Assembly: GCA_043101835.1 (NCBI GenBank)
Contig: JBICHM010000041.1
Location: forward strand, 1-9,039
From: JBICHM01 sp043101835
GTDB lineage: Bacteria > Planctomycetota > Phycisphaerae > Phycisphaerales > UBA1924
Reading direction: 5' to 3'
Length of the DNA stretch: 9,039 nt
In this document: in pieces, positions 1-5,943 of the stretch
Position numbering within the stretch: the stretch's first letter is position 1
Layout of the letters: the number at the start of each line of letters is the position of its first letter
Translations under genes and position numbers: made by a program
The notes under the pieces: generated by a model
Seen by the model: the letters and a program-made list of their open reading frames with translations, nothing else
The model's database searches: none
Told to the model about the DNA's origin: nothing

Positions 1-376
1 GGTGAGCGCTCCGCTGGTGATCGGTCGCGACCATCTCGACTGCGGGTCGGTCGCGAGCCCGAACCGCGAGACCGAGGCGATGAAGGACGGGTCGGACGCG
101 ATCAGCGACTGGGCGTTCCTCAACGCGATGGTCAATGTCGCGAGCGGCGCGAGCTGGGTGTCCTTCCACCACGGCGGCGGCGTGGGCATCGGCTACTCGC
201 AGCACGCCGGGCAGGTGATCGTCGCCGACGGCACCCCCGAAGCCGCCAGGCGACTCGAACGCGTCCTGACCAACGACCCCGCGATGGGCGTCTTCCGCCA
301 CGCCGACGCCGGCTATGAGCACGCACAGCGCATCGCCGACGAGCGCGACGCCGACGTCCCGATGCGCAACTGGTAA
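1..376 (+). CDS. hutU: Urocanate hydratase (urocanase), C-terminal fragment
   Basis: Urocanase is an NAD+-dependent cytoplasmic enzyme that hydrates urocanate to 4-imidazolone-5-propionate, the second step of histidine degradation. The gene enters from the left edge; 124 residues are visible, roughly the last fifth of a family that is usually about 550 residues long. The fragment carries strongly conserved urocanase blocks: IGRDHLDCGSVASPNRETEA at visible residues 7-26, KDGSDAISDW at 28-37, and the glycine-rich FHHGGGVGIGYSQHAG at 55-70, followed by DGTPEAARRLERVLTNDP. The GTG at position 2 is an internal valine codon, not a start, because the homologous region continues upstream in all family members. 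The gene ends with TAA, 10 bases before the end of the convergent protease gene, with no obvious hairpin between them. hutG and hutI lie 3.3 kb downstream. The identification is very secure. Confidence 0.97.
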   Translation, partial: VSAPLVIGRDHLDCGSVASPNRETEAMKDGSDAISDWAFLNAMVNVASGASWVSFHHGGGVGIGYSQHAGQVIVADGTPEAARRLERVLTNDPAMGVFRHADAGYEHAQRIADERDADVPMRNW

Positions 377-386
377 TCAGCGAGCG

Positions 387-1763
387 TCAGTTCGGCGCAG
401 CGGCCAGGCCTGCGTCCAGCGGCAGTTGCTCGATGTCTCGCTCGGCACGGATGCGGCCGAGATCGCGCGACACCTCGTTGTGAAGGCGCGCGATGTCACC
501 GGCGCCGAACCCCACCACCACGCGCGGGTCGATGCCCTTGTCTTCCGCGCGGCGCAGCACGCCGTGCAGACGACGCAGATCGCGCTCGGCGCGGTGCAGC
601 AGCCCGATCGCCGCGTCGCTGCGCTCCGTCCACTGCCGGCGCGATTCTGCCGTAAGGCGACGCGCGGCCCCCTCCGTGGCGTAGCTGTACCGGTGCGGGT
701 CGTACTCCGCCGCCGCCAGCGCGAAAGCCATCGCCTTCTCGAAGATCTGCGGCGCCGTGTCACGAAGCCGATCGGCGTCCTGGGCGACCGCCTGCATTCC
801 CATCATCGCGCCGTCGCCGGCGTCGACCCACGCCTCGCCCTCGACAGCCAGCCCGATCGCCTCAGTCGTCACCTCGTCGATGCGCGACGCAAGGCCCAGG
901 CGCTCCGCGTCCGGCGCGGTGAGCGTCAGCACCTCGCCCTGCTCGACGATCGTGCGCACGCCGCTGTCCTTCAGGTCCGGGCGGGCCGCGCGAACCGTCC
1001 ACGAGCCGTCGGCCTCCACCGTCGCCCAGATGGCGATCTCCGGGATCACCATGGCGCGCGCGAGCTCGCCGTCGTGCCCCTGGCGCTCGGCCATCGCCGC
1101 GAGTTCCGCGGCGAGCGCGGAGTTGAACTTCGCGTCCACCGCGATCTCGCCGGTGGAGGTGTCGTGCGTGTACGCGACCGCGGCGCCGAGCACCGCGCCC
1201 TCAGTCATGAATATGCGCTCGCACGCGAAGGTCGGCCAGATCGACGCGCTGAGCCCTCGCTCGACAACCGCCACCGTTGTTGCACGATCGCCCGCATCCT
1301 CGATCACCTCGGCGATCGCTGTCGCCTCCTGCACGACGCCGCCGTCGCTCTCGATCACGAAGATCAGCTGTCTGGCGCCACGCTCGAGCGCCCGTTTCAC
1401 CGCGGCCTCCACGCCGGCCGCGAGAATCTCCTCGCCGAAGACGCCGCGCAGCTCGATGCGGTGCGCATCGCCCGTCGGCGCCAGCGCATCGACGGCGGCG
1501 TCCAGGTCGAACGGCTCGCCGGACCTGCCCCGCTCGGTGAGGCGGCGCGTGTCGCGAAGCGTCATCTGGATATCCGACTGCGCCACGACGCGAACTGTCT
1601 CGTCGCCCGCCTCGCAGAAGGCGATCGCCTCGTCGTTCTCGGCGAGGATGTCGCCGCGCAGCGTCGTGCCGTCGATGAGGCGCACGACGTCGGCGTCGCA
1701 CACCGGCGCGCCGACGAGCACGCCAACCGCCGCCGCGCACGCACGGAGCACTCCGGTCTGCAT
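387..1763 (-). CDS. Secreted NfeD/ClpP-class Ser-Lys protease-like protein
   Basis: The product has 458 residues. Residues 1-24 form a signal peptide (alanine/valine-rich core, likely cut after CDA). Residues 25-65 read like a small SH3-like beta domain (VVRLIDGTTLRGDIL). Residues about 100-305 resemble the protease domain of NfeD: IELRGVFG at 103-110, IESDGG at 137-142, SASIWPTFACERIFM at 172-186, GAVLGAAVAY, DAKFNSALAAELAAMAERQG at 210-229, and a closing TLTAPDAERLGLASRIDEV. Aligned by eye to NfeD 1510-N (Ser97/Lys138), the dyad would be Ser172 and Lys212, at nearly the same spacing. Unlike classical NfeD, no membrane helices or OB-fold follow. The C-terminal 120 residues look helical and charged, perhaps coiled-coil. 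The ATG is preceded by AGAAAGG at 1773-1779, and a small membrane-protein gene lies 35 bases upstream. Peptidase activity is inferred from the dyad; the target is unknown. Confidence 0.82.
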   Translation of the reverse strand: MQTGVLRACAAAVGVLVGAPVCDADVVRLIDGTTLRGDILAENDEAIAFCEAGDETVRVVAQSDIQMTLRDTRRLTERGRSGEPFDLDAAVDALAPTGDAHRIELRGVFGEEILAAGVEAAVKRALERGARQLIFVIESDGGVVQEATAIAEVIEDAGDRATTVAVVERGLSASIWPTFACERIFMTEGAVLGAAVAYTHDTSTGEIAVDAKFNSALAAELAAMAERQGHDGELARAMVIPEIAIWATVEADGSWTVRAARPDLKDSGVRTIVEQGEVLTLTAPDAERLGLASRIDEVTTEAIGLAVEGEAWVDAGDGAMMGMQAVAQDADRLRDTAPQIFEKAMAFALAAAEYDPHRYSYATEGAARRLTAESRRQWTERSDAAIGLLHRAERDLRRLHGVLRRAEDKGIDPRVVVGFGAGDIARLHNEVSRDLGRIRAERDIEQLPLDAGLAAAPN

Positions 1764-1798
1764 GGATCGGGACCTTTCTCTGCGTGATCAGGGGGGCG

Positions 1799-2098
1799 TC
1801 AGGACTTCTTCGAGATCGCCGTCTTCCCGGCCGCGAGCACGACGCTCGCCGCGGCCGTTGCGAAGCCGATGAACTCCACCCAGTTCGTCCAGTGCATGCG
1901 TCGAGCGGTATCGGAGGCGATCTGCGAATCGGAGCGGATTGCTCGCTCGTGCGCCGCCTGGCGGCCGAGGTCCGCAAGCGCCTGGGCGTCGCCCGGGCGC
2001 ACCAGCGACCCCATGAGCATCAGCAGCCCGCCGACCAGCAGCAGGAAGAACAGACGCGACCAGGGCAGGCGTTCCGGCTTGGGCATTGGCTTTGACAT
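1799..2098 (-). CDS. Small membrane protein with two predicted TM segments
   Basis: This 99-residue hypothetical protein has a short basic N-terminus (MSKPMPKPERLPWSR) and a hydrophobic segment at about 16-31 (LFFLLLVGGLLMLMGS). A polar, probably helical stretch follows (residues 33-70, AQALADLGRQAAHERAIRSD). A second hydrophobic segment lies at about 76-91, before the charged tail KTAISKKS. I do not recognise the family. The gene lies 35 bases upstream of the NfeD/ClpP-like protease on the same strand, so co-transcription and a shared role are plausible. The reading frame stays open far upstream, but that part is antisense to the lipoprotein gene and lacks matching features, so I place the start at the ATG directly before the TM-type sequence. 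No clear Shine-Dalgarno sequence precedes it; the ATG four codons later (2086) is an alternative. Confidence 0.68.
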   Translation of the reverse strand: MSKPMPKPERLPWSRLFFLLLVGGLLMLMGSLVRPGDAQALADLGRQAAHERAIRSDSQIASDTARRMHWTNWVEFIGFATAAASVVLAAGKTAISKKS

Positions 2099-2317
2099 AC
2101 CGACTGCATCGGGCGGCCCCAGGATCGGCTCGCGACCGATCACCACCCGGCTCCGGCGTGCCGGCGGCGCAGTCCGCCCAGCGTCCCCAATCGCGACAGA
2201 CGGCCTCGGTTCTCGGGCCGCGATGCGCCCGCCGTCGCCGAACTTCCGGCAACCACAGCCCCGCCGGAACCGTACCGCAGGGCACACCCGGAACGCGTCC
2301 GAAGGGGGGATTCCATC
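2099..2317. promoter_or_regulatory. Divergent intergenic control region
   Basis: This 219-base gap lies between the divergent start codons of the small membrane protein (-) and the first lipoprotein (+), so promoters for both should sit here. I see no convincing -35/-10 pair on either strand. The visible elements are a near-perfect palindrome at 2123-2141 and the ribosome binding site of the lipoprotein gene at 2302-2310 (AAGGGGGGA). No RNA gene or reading frame of its own is supported. Confidence 0.5.
2123..2141. repeat. Palindrome in divergent promoter region, possible operator
   Basis: The sequence gatcggctcgcgaccgatc pairs GATCGG with CCGATC around the self-complementary core TCGCGA; one extra C after the left arm is the only break in symmetry. 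It sits 25 bases upstream of the minus-strand start codon, a reasonable place for an operator. GC-rich DNA yields such palindromes by chance, and related strings occur in coding sequence here (the GGTCGCGACC within positions 17-33), so a regulatory role is only a suggestion. Confidence 0.25.
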
Positions 2318-3016
2318 ATGCACCGACGCATCGTCATCGCTGGCGCGATCGTCGCCGGCCTGTCCGGCTGCTCCGGGAGCGGCCAGTTCACGCTCCAGCG
2401 CAGCGAATCGCTCTACCGGCGCCCGCCGGCGACGGACGATGTGCAGGTCGGCCTCGGGTTCTTCAGCCACGAGGGCCTCGGCGCCCAGCGCAATCACCGG
2501 CACGTGGACGACTTCACTCTCGACGCCCCCGCGCGCATCACCGGCGTTCGCTGGTGGGGCCTCGTCGACGGCGCCGGGGGCGGCGACGACCTGACGAACA
2601 TCGACGCCTTCTCCGTCGGCATCCTCGACTCGACCCCCGAAGGCGCCCCGGGGCGCCTCATCCACAGCGAACGATTCACGACCGCCGAAACGGATCCCAC
2701 CCCCACCGGACGGCGCGGCTCCGGCGTTGCGCCCGCCGTCAGCACCGCGCAGGAGTTCGTCCACGAGATCCGCTTCGCCCAGCCCGTAAACCTCGGCGCA
2801 GAGGCCACCTACTGGCTCAGCATCCGCGCGGCGCGGCTGGACCCGCAGGGCGACAACTGGCAGTGGCAGGACGGCGCCCTCGCCAACGGCGTCTCCTTCA
2901 GCATCGCCCTTGCGAGCGAGGAGGGCGACTGGATCCGCATCGTCGACACAGACAGCGCCTTCGAGATCCTCGGCTGGCGCCAGGAGATCGACCCCGCATT
3001 CGATGAGATCCGCTGA
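2318..3016 (+). CDS. Lipoprotein of unrecognised family, beta-sandwich-like
   Basis: The product has 232 residues. The N-terminus MHRRIVIAGAIVAGLSGC is a lipoprotein signal with lipobox LSGC and lipidated Cys18; Ser19 follows, which does not favour inner-membrane retention under the enterobacterial rule. The start is fixed by a strong AAGGGGGGA site 7 bases upstream of the ATG. The mature part looks all-beta: VDDFTLDAPARITGVRWWG at 63-81, AFSVGILD at 98-105, TYWLSI at 164-169, NWQWQDG at 180-186 and FEILGW at 215-220. A pattern of 'DDF...itgVrWwG...sv.I...yWlsi...W.W' recalls jelly-roll-like domains I associate with secreted proteins of planctomycetes, but I cannot name the family with confidence. 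It is followed 19 bases later by a second lipoprotein gene on the same strand. Function is unknown; a surface or cell-envelope location is likely. Confidence 0.8.
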   Translation: MHRRIVIAGAIVAGLSGCSGSGQFTLQRSESLYRRPPATDDVQVGLGFFSHEGLGAQRNHRHVDDFTLDAPARITGVRWWGLVDGAGGGDDLTNIDAFSVGILDSTPEGAPGRLIHSERFTTAETDPTPTGRRGSGVAPAVSTAQEFVHEIRFAQPVNLGAEATYWLSIRAARLDPQGDNWQWQDGALANGVSFSIALASEEGDWIRIVDTDSAFEILGWRQEIDPAFDEIR

Positions 3017-3024
3017 ATCGCCGA

Positions 3025-3030
3025 TAGCAT
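3025..3030 (+). promoter_or_regulatory. Candidate -10 element for the DUF3313-like lipoprotein gene
   Basis: TAGCAT matches the TAnnnT -10 pattern and ends five bases before the ATG at 3036. Transcription would then begin at or a few bases past the start codon, so the fit is the weakest of the four such boxes here. The only purine-rich stretch (GAGG at 3031-3034) is one base from the ATG, too close to serve as a ribosome binding site. No -35 hexamer is evident. Confidence 0.3.
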
Positions 3031-3035
3031 GAGGC

Positions 3036-3680
3036 ATGCGCCGGACCGCCTGCGCCATCCTGCTCACGGCCATTGCGATCGCAGCAATCGGCTGTTCGGC
3101 GCGCGCGCAGCGCGCTGAGCCGTCAGGCTTCCTCACCGCCTACGACACGCTGCAGGAGAGCGAGACCGAGCCCGGTGTCCTGCGATACGAGCGCGCCGGC
3201 GCCCTCAGCGCCTACCGACGGTTCCTCATCGAGCCGATCGGCGTCGTCCCCCACCCGAAGGCAGACCTTGATCGTGTGCCGATCGAACGCCTCGACGAGC
3301 TCACCCAGTGGCTCGAAACGGCCCTGCGCGAAGAACTCGGGAGCGCGTACACCCTCGTTGACGCGCCCGGACCCGGCGTGCTGCGCCTCCGCGCCGCCAT
3401 CACCGATGTCGATCCGGCGACACCCCTCCTGAACCTTCACCCGGCGACGAAGCTGACCGGCCTCGGTCTCGGCGGGGCCTCCTTCGAAGCCGAGGGCCTC
3501 GATGCGATCACGGGCGAGCGGGTCTTCGCCGTGCTCGTCTCGCGCGACGCCGCCAAGCGTATCGGCAGCGGGTTGGGTGAGTGGGCCGACGCCCGTCAGG
3601 TGATGCGCGACTGGGCGGCGCAGTTCCGGGCGCGTGTGGACGCGGCGCACGCGAGCGCCCCGGCCGCCGGCGCCGAGTAG
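3036..3680 (+). CDS. DUF3313-like lipoprotein
   Basis: The product has 214 residues. It starts with a lipoprotein signal (MRRTACAILLTAIAIAAIGC, lipidated Cys20). The body follows the plan I know from DUF3313 lipoproteins: an early SGFLTAYDTLQ (30-40), YRRFLIEPIGV (60-70), a helical segment around 83-102 (IERLDELTQWLETALREELG), the diagnostic PGPGVLRLRAAITDVD at 111-126, then GGASFEAEGLDAITGERVFAV at 146-166, W183-A-D, and a last helix DWAAQFRARVD (192-202). Members are predicted envelope lipoproteins; no biochemical function is established that I know of. The gene follows the other lipoprotein by 19 bases and may share its transcript, although a TAnnnT box sits just upstream. hutG begins 29 bases after its stop. 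The start is chosen because the signal peptide begins exactly there. Confidence 0.83.
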   Translation: MRRTACAILLTAIAIAAIGCSARAQRAEPSGFLTAYDTLQESETEPGVLRYERAGALSAYRRFLIEPIGVVPHPKADLDRVPIERLDELTQWLETALREELGSAYTLVDAPGPGVLRLRAAITDVDPATPLLNLHPATKLTGLGLGGASFEAEGLDAITGERVFAVLVSRDAAKRIGSGLGEWADARQVMRDWAAQFRARVDAAHASAPAAGAE

Positions 3681-3696
3681 ACGCCAATCGGCGCGG

Positions 3697-3702
3697 TACC
3701 AT
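3697..3702 (+). promoter_or_regulatory. Candidate -10 element for hutG
   Basis: TACCAT matches TAnnnT and ends seven bases before the GTG at 3710, so transcription would begin at about the first base of that codon. No Shine-Dalgarno sequence lies in the 29-base gap after the preceding stop codon. This suggests a leaderless hutG-hutI message independent of the lipoprotein genes. A -35 hexamer is not evident. Confidence 0.4.
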
Positions 3703-3709
3703 CCGCCCC

Positions 3710-4696
3710 GTGAGCGACACGCGCATCATCCCGAACACCACACGGCCTGAGTGGCCCGAGATCCGCGCCGGCGCCGACCGCTTCGCCGCGACCATCCGCA
3801 CCGACGACCCCGACGGCTGCGCCGCGTGCCTCCTCGGTCTGCCCGACGACCTTGGCGTGAAGATGAATCACGGGCGCCCCGGCGCGCGCAACGGGCCGGC
3901 CGCGATCCGGCGCGTGCTCACCGGCTACGGCACGACCTTCGACCTCCTGCGCGACCGCCCCCTCGACACGCGCACCTTCGACGCCGGCGACATCGTGCCC
4001 GCCGACCCCGAAGACTTCGGCGGCGATGAGGAAGCCGCGCTCCGCGTCACCCACGACCGCGTCACCGAAGCGGCGTTGGCGATCCATCAGCGCGGCATGA
4101 TCCCCGTGTGCATCGGTGGCGGGCACGACCTCACGTTCCCCACCGTCCGAGCACTGGCCACCCACACCGGCGCGCCCGTCGGCGGGCTGAACTTCGACGC
4201 CCACCTCGATGTCCGCGCCGAGCCCGGCAGCGGCATGCCCTTTCGTGCGCTCATCGATGGCGGCCACCTCGACCCGAAGCGATTCTGCGTCTTCGGCGCT
4301 GCGCGCTTCGCCACGAGCCGCGCCCACGCCGACTGGCTCACCGAGCGCGGCGGGCACATCGTCGAAGTCGAGACCGCCCTCGCCCAGCGCGACGCGCTGC
4401 GTGACGCCTTCAAGCGCCTGAACGTCGGCGACGCGCCCGACGCCCCCGCATTCGTGACCATCGACCTCGACGCCATCGACGGATCGCAAGCGCCCGGCGT
4501 CTCGGCGACGAACCCCATGGGGCTATCGGTCGCCCACGCCGTCGAAGCGGCGCGGCGCGCGGCGGCGCATCCCGGCGTGCGTCACTTCGATGTGATGGAG
4601 CACAACCCTGACCAGGACCGCGGCGCCCGCACGGCGCGCGTCGCCGCCCTCATCATCCTCACCTTCCTCGCCGGCCTCGCCGACCGCTGGTCCTGA
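3710..4696 (+). CDS. hutG: Formimidoylglutamase (ureohydrolase family)
   Basis: HutG hydrolyses N-formimidoyl-L-glutamate to L-glutamate and formamide, the last step of one branch of histidine degradation, in the cytoplasm. The 328-residue product has the manganese-binding motifs of the arginase/agmatinase fold: GGGHDLTFP with His139, NFDAHLDVR with Asp163, His165 and Asp167, and TIDLDAIDGSQAPGVSA with Asp252 and Asp254, all six usual ligands. GRPGARNGPAAIRRVL (55-70) and SGMPFRALIDGG (174-185) fit HutG better than arginase. The frame is open to 3581, but that part overlaps the lipoprotein gene, so GTG at 3710 is preferred; it is followed by SDTRIIPNTTRPEWPEI, typical of the N-terminal region. 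The stop lies two bases before the hutI ATG, so the two genes are almost certainly co-transcribed and translationally coupled. Agmatinase or guanidinobutyrase is the sequence-level alternative, but the hut context decides. Confidence 0.93.
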   Translation: MSDTRIIPNTTRPEWPEIRAGADRFAATIRTDDPDGCAACLLGLPDDLGVKMNHGRPGARNGPAAIRRVLTGYGTTFDLLRDRPLDTRTFDAGDIVPADPEDFGGDEEAALRVTHDRVTEAALAIHQRGMIPVCIGGGHDLTFPTVRALATHTGAPVGGLNFDAHLDVRAEPGSGMPFRALIDGGHLDPKRFCVFGAARFATSRAHADWLTERGGHIVEVETALAQRDALRDAFKRLNVGDAPDAPAFVTIDLDAIDGSQAPGVSATNPMGLSVAHAVEAARRAAAHPGVRHFDVMEHNPDQDRGARTARVAALIILTFLAGLADRWS

Positions 4697-4698
4697 AC

Positions 4699-5850
4699 AT
4701 GCTCATCGCCAACGCGCGCATCCTGACGCCCGATGGCGCCATCGAGCGCGGATGGCTGCGCACCGACGGCGACCGCATCGCCGACCTTGGACCCGGCGAC
4801 GCGCCGCAAGCCGACGCCATCGACGCGCGCGGGCGCGTCCTCATGCCCGCCTTCGTCGATTGCCACACGCACGCCTGCTGGGCCGGCGACCGCCTCGACG
4901 AGTGGGATCGCAAACGCGCCGGCGCCACCTACCTCGAAATCCTGAAGTCCGGCGGCGGCATCATGCGCACCGTCCGCGACACGCGCAACGCGTCGCAGGC
5001 GGAACTCGCCGACGGCGTGCGCACGCGCCTCGAGGTCATGCTGCGGGAAGGCACGACCACCGTCGAGATCAAGAGCGGCTACGGCCTTACCACCGAGCAC
5101 GAACTGAAGATGCTCCGCGCGGTCGCCGATGGCGCAGCGGACTTCCCCGGAACCGTCGTTCCCACCGCGCTCATCGCCCACGCCGTCGATCCGGACAACG
5201 CGAACTACTTTGACGAAACGATCGAAGAGACGCTGCCCGCCGTGCACGCCGAGTTTCCCGGCATCGCCATCGACGCCTACTGCGAGGAAGGCGCCTGGCC
5301 GCTGCACCAGTGCGAACGCCTCTTTCGGCGCGCGATCGAACTCGGCCACCCCTGCCGCGTGCACGCCGACCAGTTCCACGCCCTCGGCATGACGCGTTTC
5401 GGCGCCACCCACGGCTTCCGCAGCGTCGATCACCTCGAGGCATCGACCGACGACGACCTCCGCGCGCTCGCGCAATCGGAGACCATCGGCGTCGCGCTGC
5501 CGTGTAGCGGGTTTCATGTCGATGACCGCTACGCTGATGCGCGCCATCTGCTCGATTTCGGCGGGCGTATCGCCATCGCGACCAACTCCAACCCCGGCAG
5601 CGCTCCGACGAGCAGCATGCCCTTCGCGATCGCGCTCGCCGTGCGCAGGTGCGGCCTGACGCCGCGCGAGGCGATCGACGGCGCGACGCGCACGGCCGCC
5701 GCGGTCCTCGCCCTCGCCGACCGGGGCGCCCTCGCCCCTGGCATGCGCGCCGATCTGGTCCTCGTTCGCCACACCGACGAGCGCATGCTCGCCTACGAGT
5801 TCGGCGGCAACCCGGTGGACGCCGTCATCTGCGCCGGCCACCGCGTGTAG
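4699..5850 (+). CDS. hutI: Imidazolonepropionase
   Basis: HutI opens the ring of 4-imidazolone-5-propionate to give N-formimidoyl-L-glutamate, the substrate of HutG encoded just upstream. The product is 383 residues, close to the usual family size. By eye-alignment to Bacillus subtilis HutI, the metal site His-x-His is His56 and His58 (DCHTHACWAGDR); Arg65, Tyr128 (KSGYGL) and His161 match substrate-binding residues; His223 (VHADQF) and His245 (SVDHLE) are present. The block usually reading ATDxNPGSSP reads ATNSNPGSAP here, so Asn296 replaces the Asp that normally binds the metal and takes part in catalysis. Everything else, including the C-terminal AYEFGGNPVDAVICAG, fits HutI. The start follows the hutG stop by two bases with no strong ribosome binding site, suggesting coupling. 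The stop codon is part of the GTAG head of a REP-like palindrome. Family assignment is secure; full activity is slightly less certain because of Asn296. Confidence 0.94.
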   Translation: MLIANARILTPDGAIERGWLRTDGDRIADLGPGDAPQADAIDARGRVLMPAFVDCHTHACWAGDRLDEWDRKRAGATYLEILKSGGGIMRTVRDTRNASQAELADGVRTRLEVMLREGTTTVEIKSGYGLTTEHELKMLRAVADGAADFPGTVVPTALIAHAVDPDNANYFDETIEETLPAVHAEFPGIAIDAYCEEGAWPLHQCERLFRRAIELGHPCRVHADQFHALGMTRFGATHGFRSVDHLEASTDDDLRALAQSETIGVALPCSGFHVDDRYADARHLLDFGGRIAIATNSNPGSAPTSSMPFAIALAVRRCGLTPREAIDGATRTAAAVLALADRGALAPGMRADLVLVRHTDERMLAYEFGGNPVDAVICAGHRV

Positions 5851-5868
5851 GGCGGCCTTCAGGCCGCC
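5847..5868 (+). repeat. REP-like palindrome, left copy (GTAG-headed)
   Basis: The tetranucleotide GTAG is followed by an 18-base perfect palindrome, GGCGGCCT / TC / AGGCCGCC. The TAG of GTAG is the hutI stop codon. The mirror copy lies at 5891-5912, 22 bases away. A GTAG head on a short imperfect hairpin is the layout known for REP elements mobilised by RAYT transposases. The stem may also reduce read-through from hutI. Confidence 0.6.
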
Positions 5869-5890
5869 GCGCTGCCCACGCGTGCGAAAC

Positions 5891-5912
5891 GGCGGCCTGA
5901 TGGCCGCCCTAC
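5891..5912 (-). repeat. REP-like palindrome, right copy (inverted)
   Basis: Read on the minus strand this repeats the left copy with a single change in 22 bases (the central TTC becomes ATC), again headed by GTAG. Two 22-base palindromes face each other across a 22-base spacer, an arrangement like paired REPs (BIMEs). The right copy ends 17 bases before the candidate -10 box of the methionine aminopeptidase gene, so hairpin formation could affect that promoter. Confidence 0.6.
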
Positions 5913-5929
5913 CGGTCGGGGGCGCTCCC

Positions 5930-5935
5930 TATACT
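5930..5935 (+). promoter_or_regulatory. Candidate -10 element for methionine aminopeptidase gene
   Basis: TATACT is a near-consensus -10 hexamer standing out in GC-rich DNA. It ends eight bases before the ATG at 5944, which places the expected transcription start at or one base before the start codon. The intervening CGCCTCCG is not a ribosome binding site, so the message is probably leaderless. No -35 match is evident. Confidence 0.5.
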
Positions 5936-5943
5936 CGCCTCCG

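Noticed and set aside
17..33. Near-palindrome around GGTCGCGACC
   Set aside because: It encodes the conserved IGRDHL stretch of urocanase, so the symmetry follows from codon choice.
377..386. A terminator between the convergent hutU and protease genes
   Set aside because: The gap is only 10 bases and I find no inverted repeat spanning it.
315..1787. A 490-codon open frame on the plus strand across the protease gene
   Set aside because: It is antisense to the secreted protease-like gene, and its translation is arginine/histidine/alanine-rich with no domain. Long antisense frames are expected in GC-rich DNA.
2099..3136. Upstream extension of the minus-strand small membrane protein frame to 3136
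   Set aside because: This part is antisense to the first lipoprotein gene, which has a ribosome binding site, lipobox and beta-type protein. The extension shows no coherent fold.
3581..3709. Longer hutG start at 3581
   Set aside because: The extra 43 residues are arginine/glycine-rich, overlap the preceding lipoprotein gene by 100 bases and are not part of the HutG family. GTG at 3710 fits better.
4582..5841. A 419-codon minus-strand open frame opposite hutI
   Set aside because: It mirrors the codons of a certain hutI gene; the translation resembles no family and is a compositional shadow.
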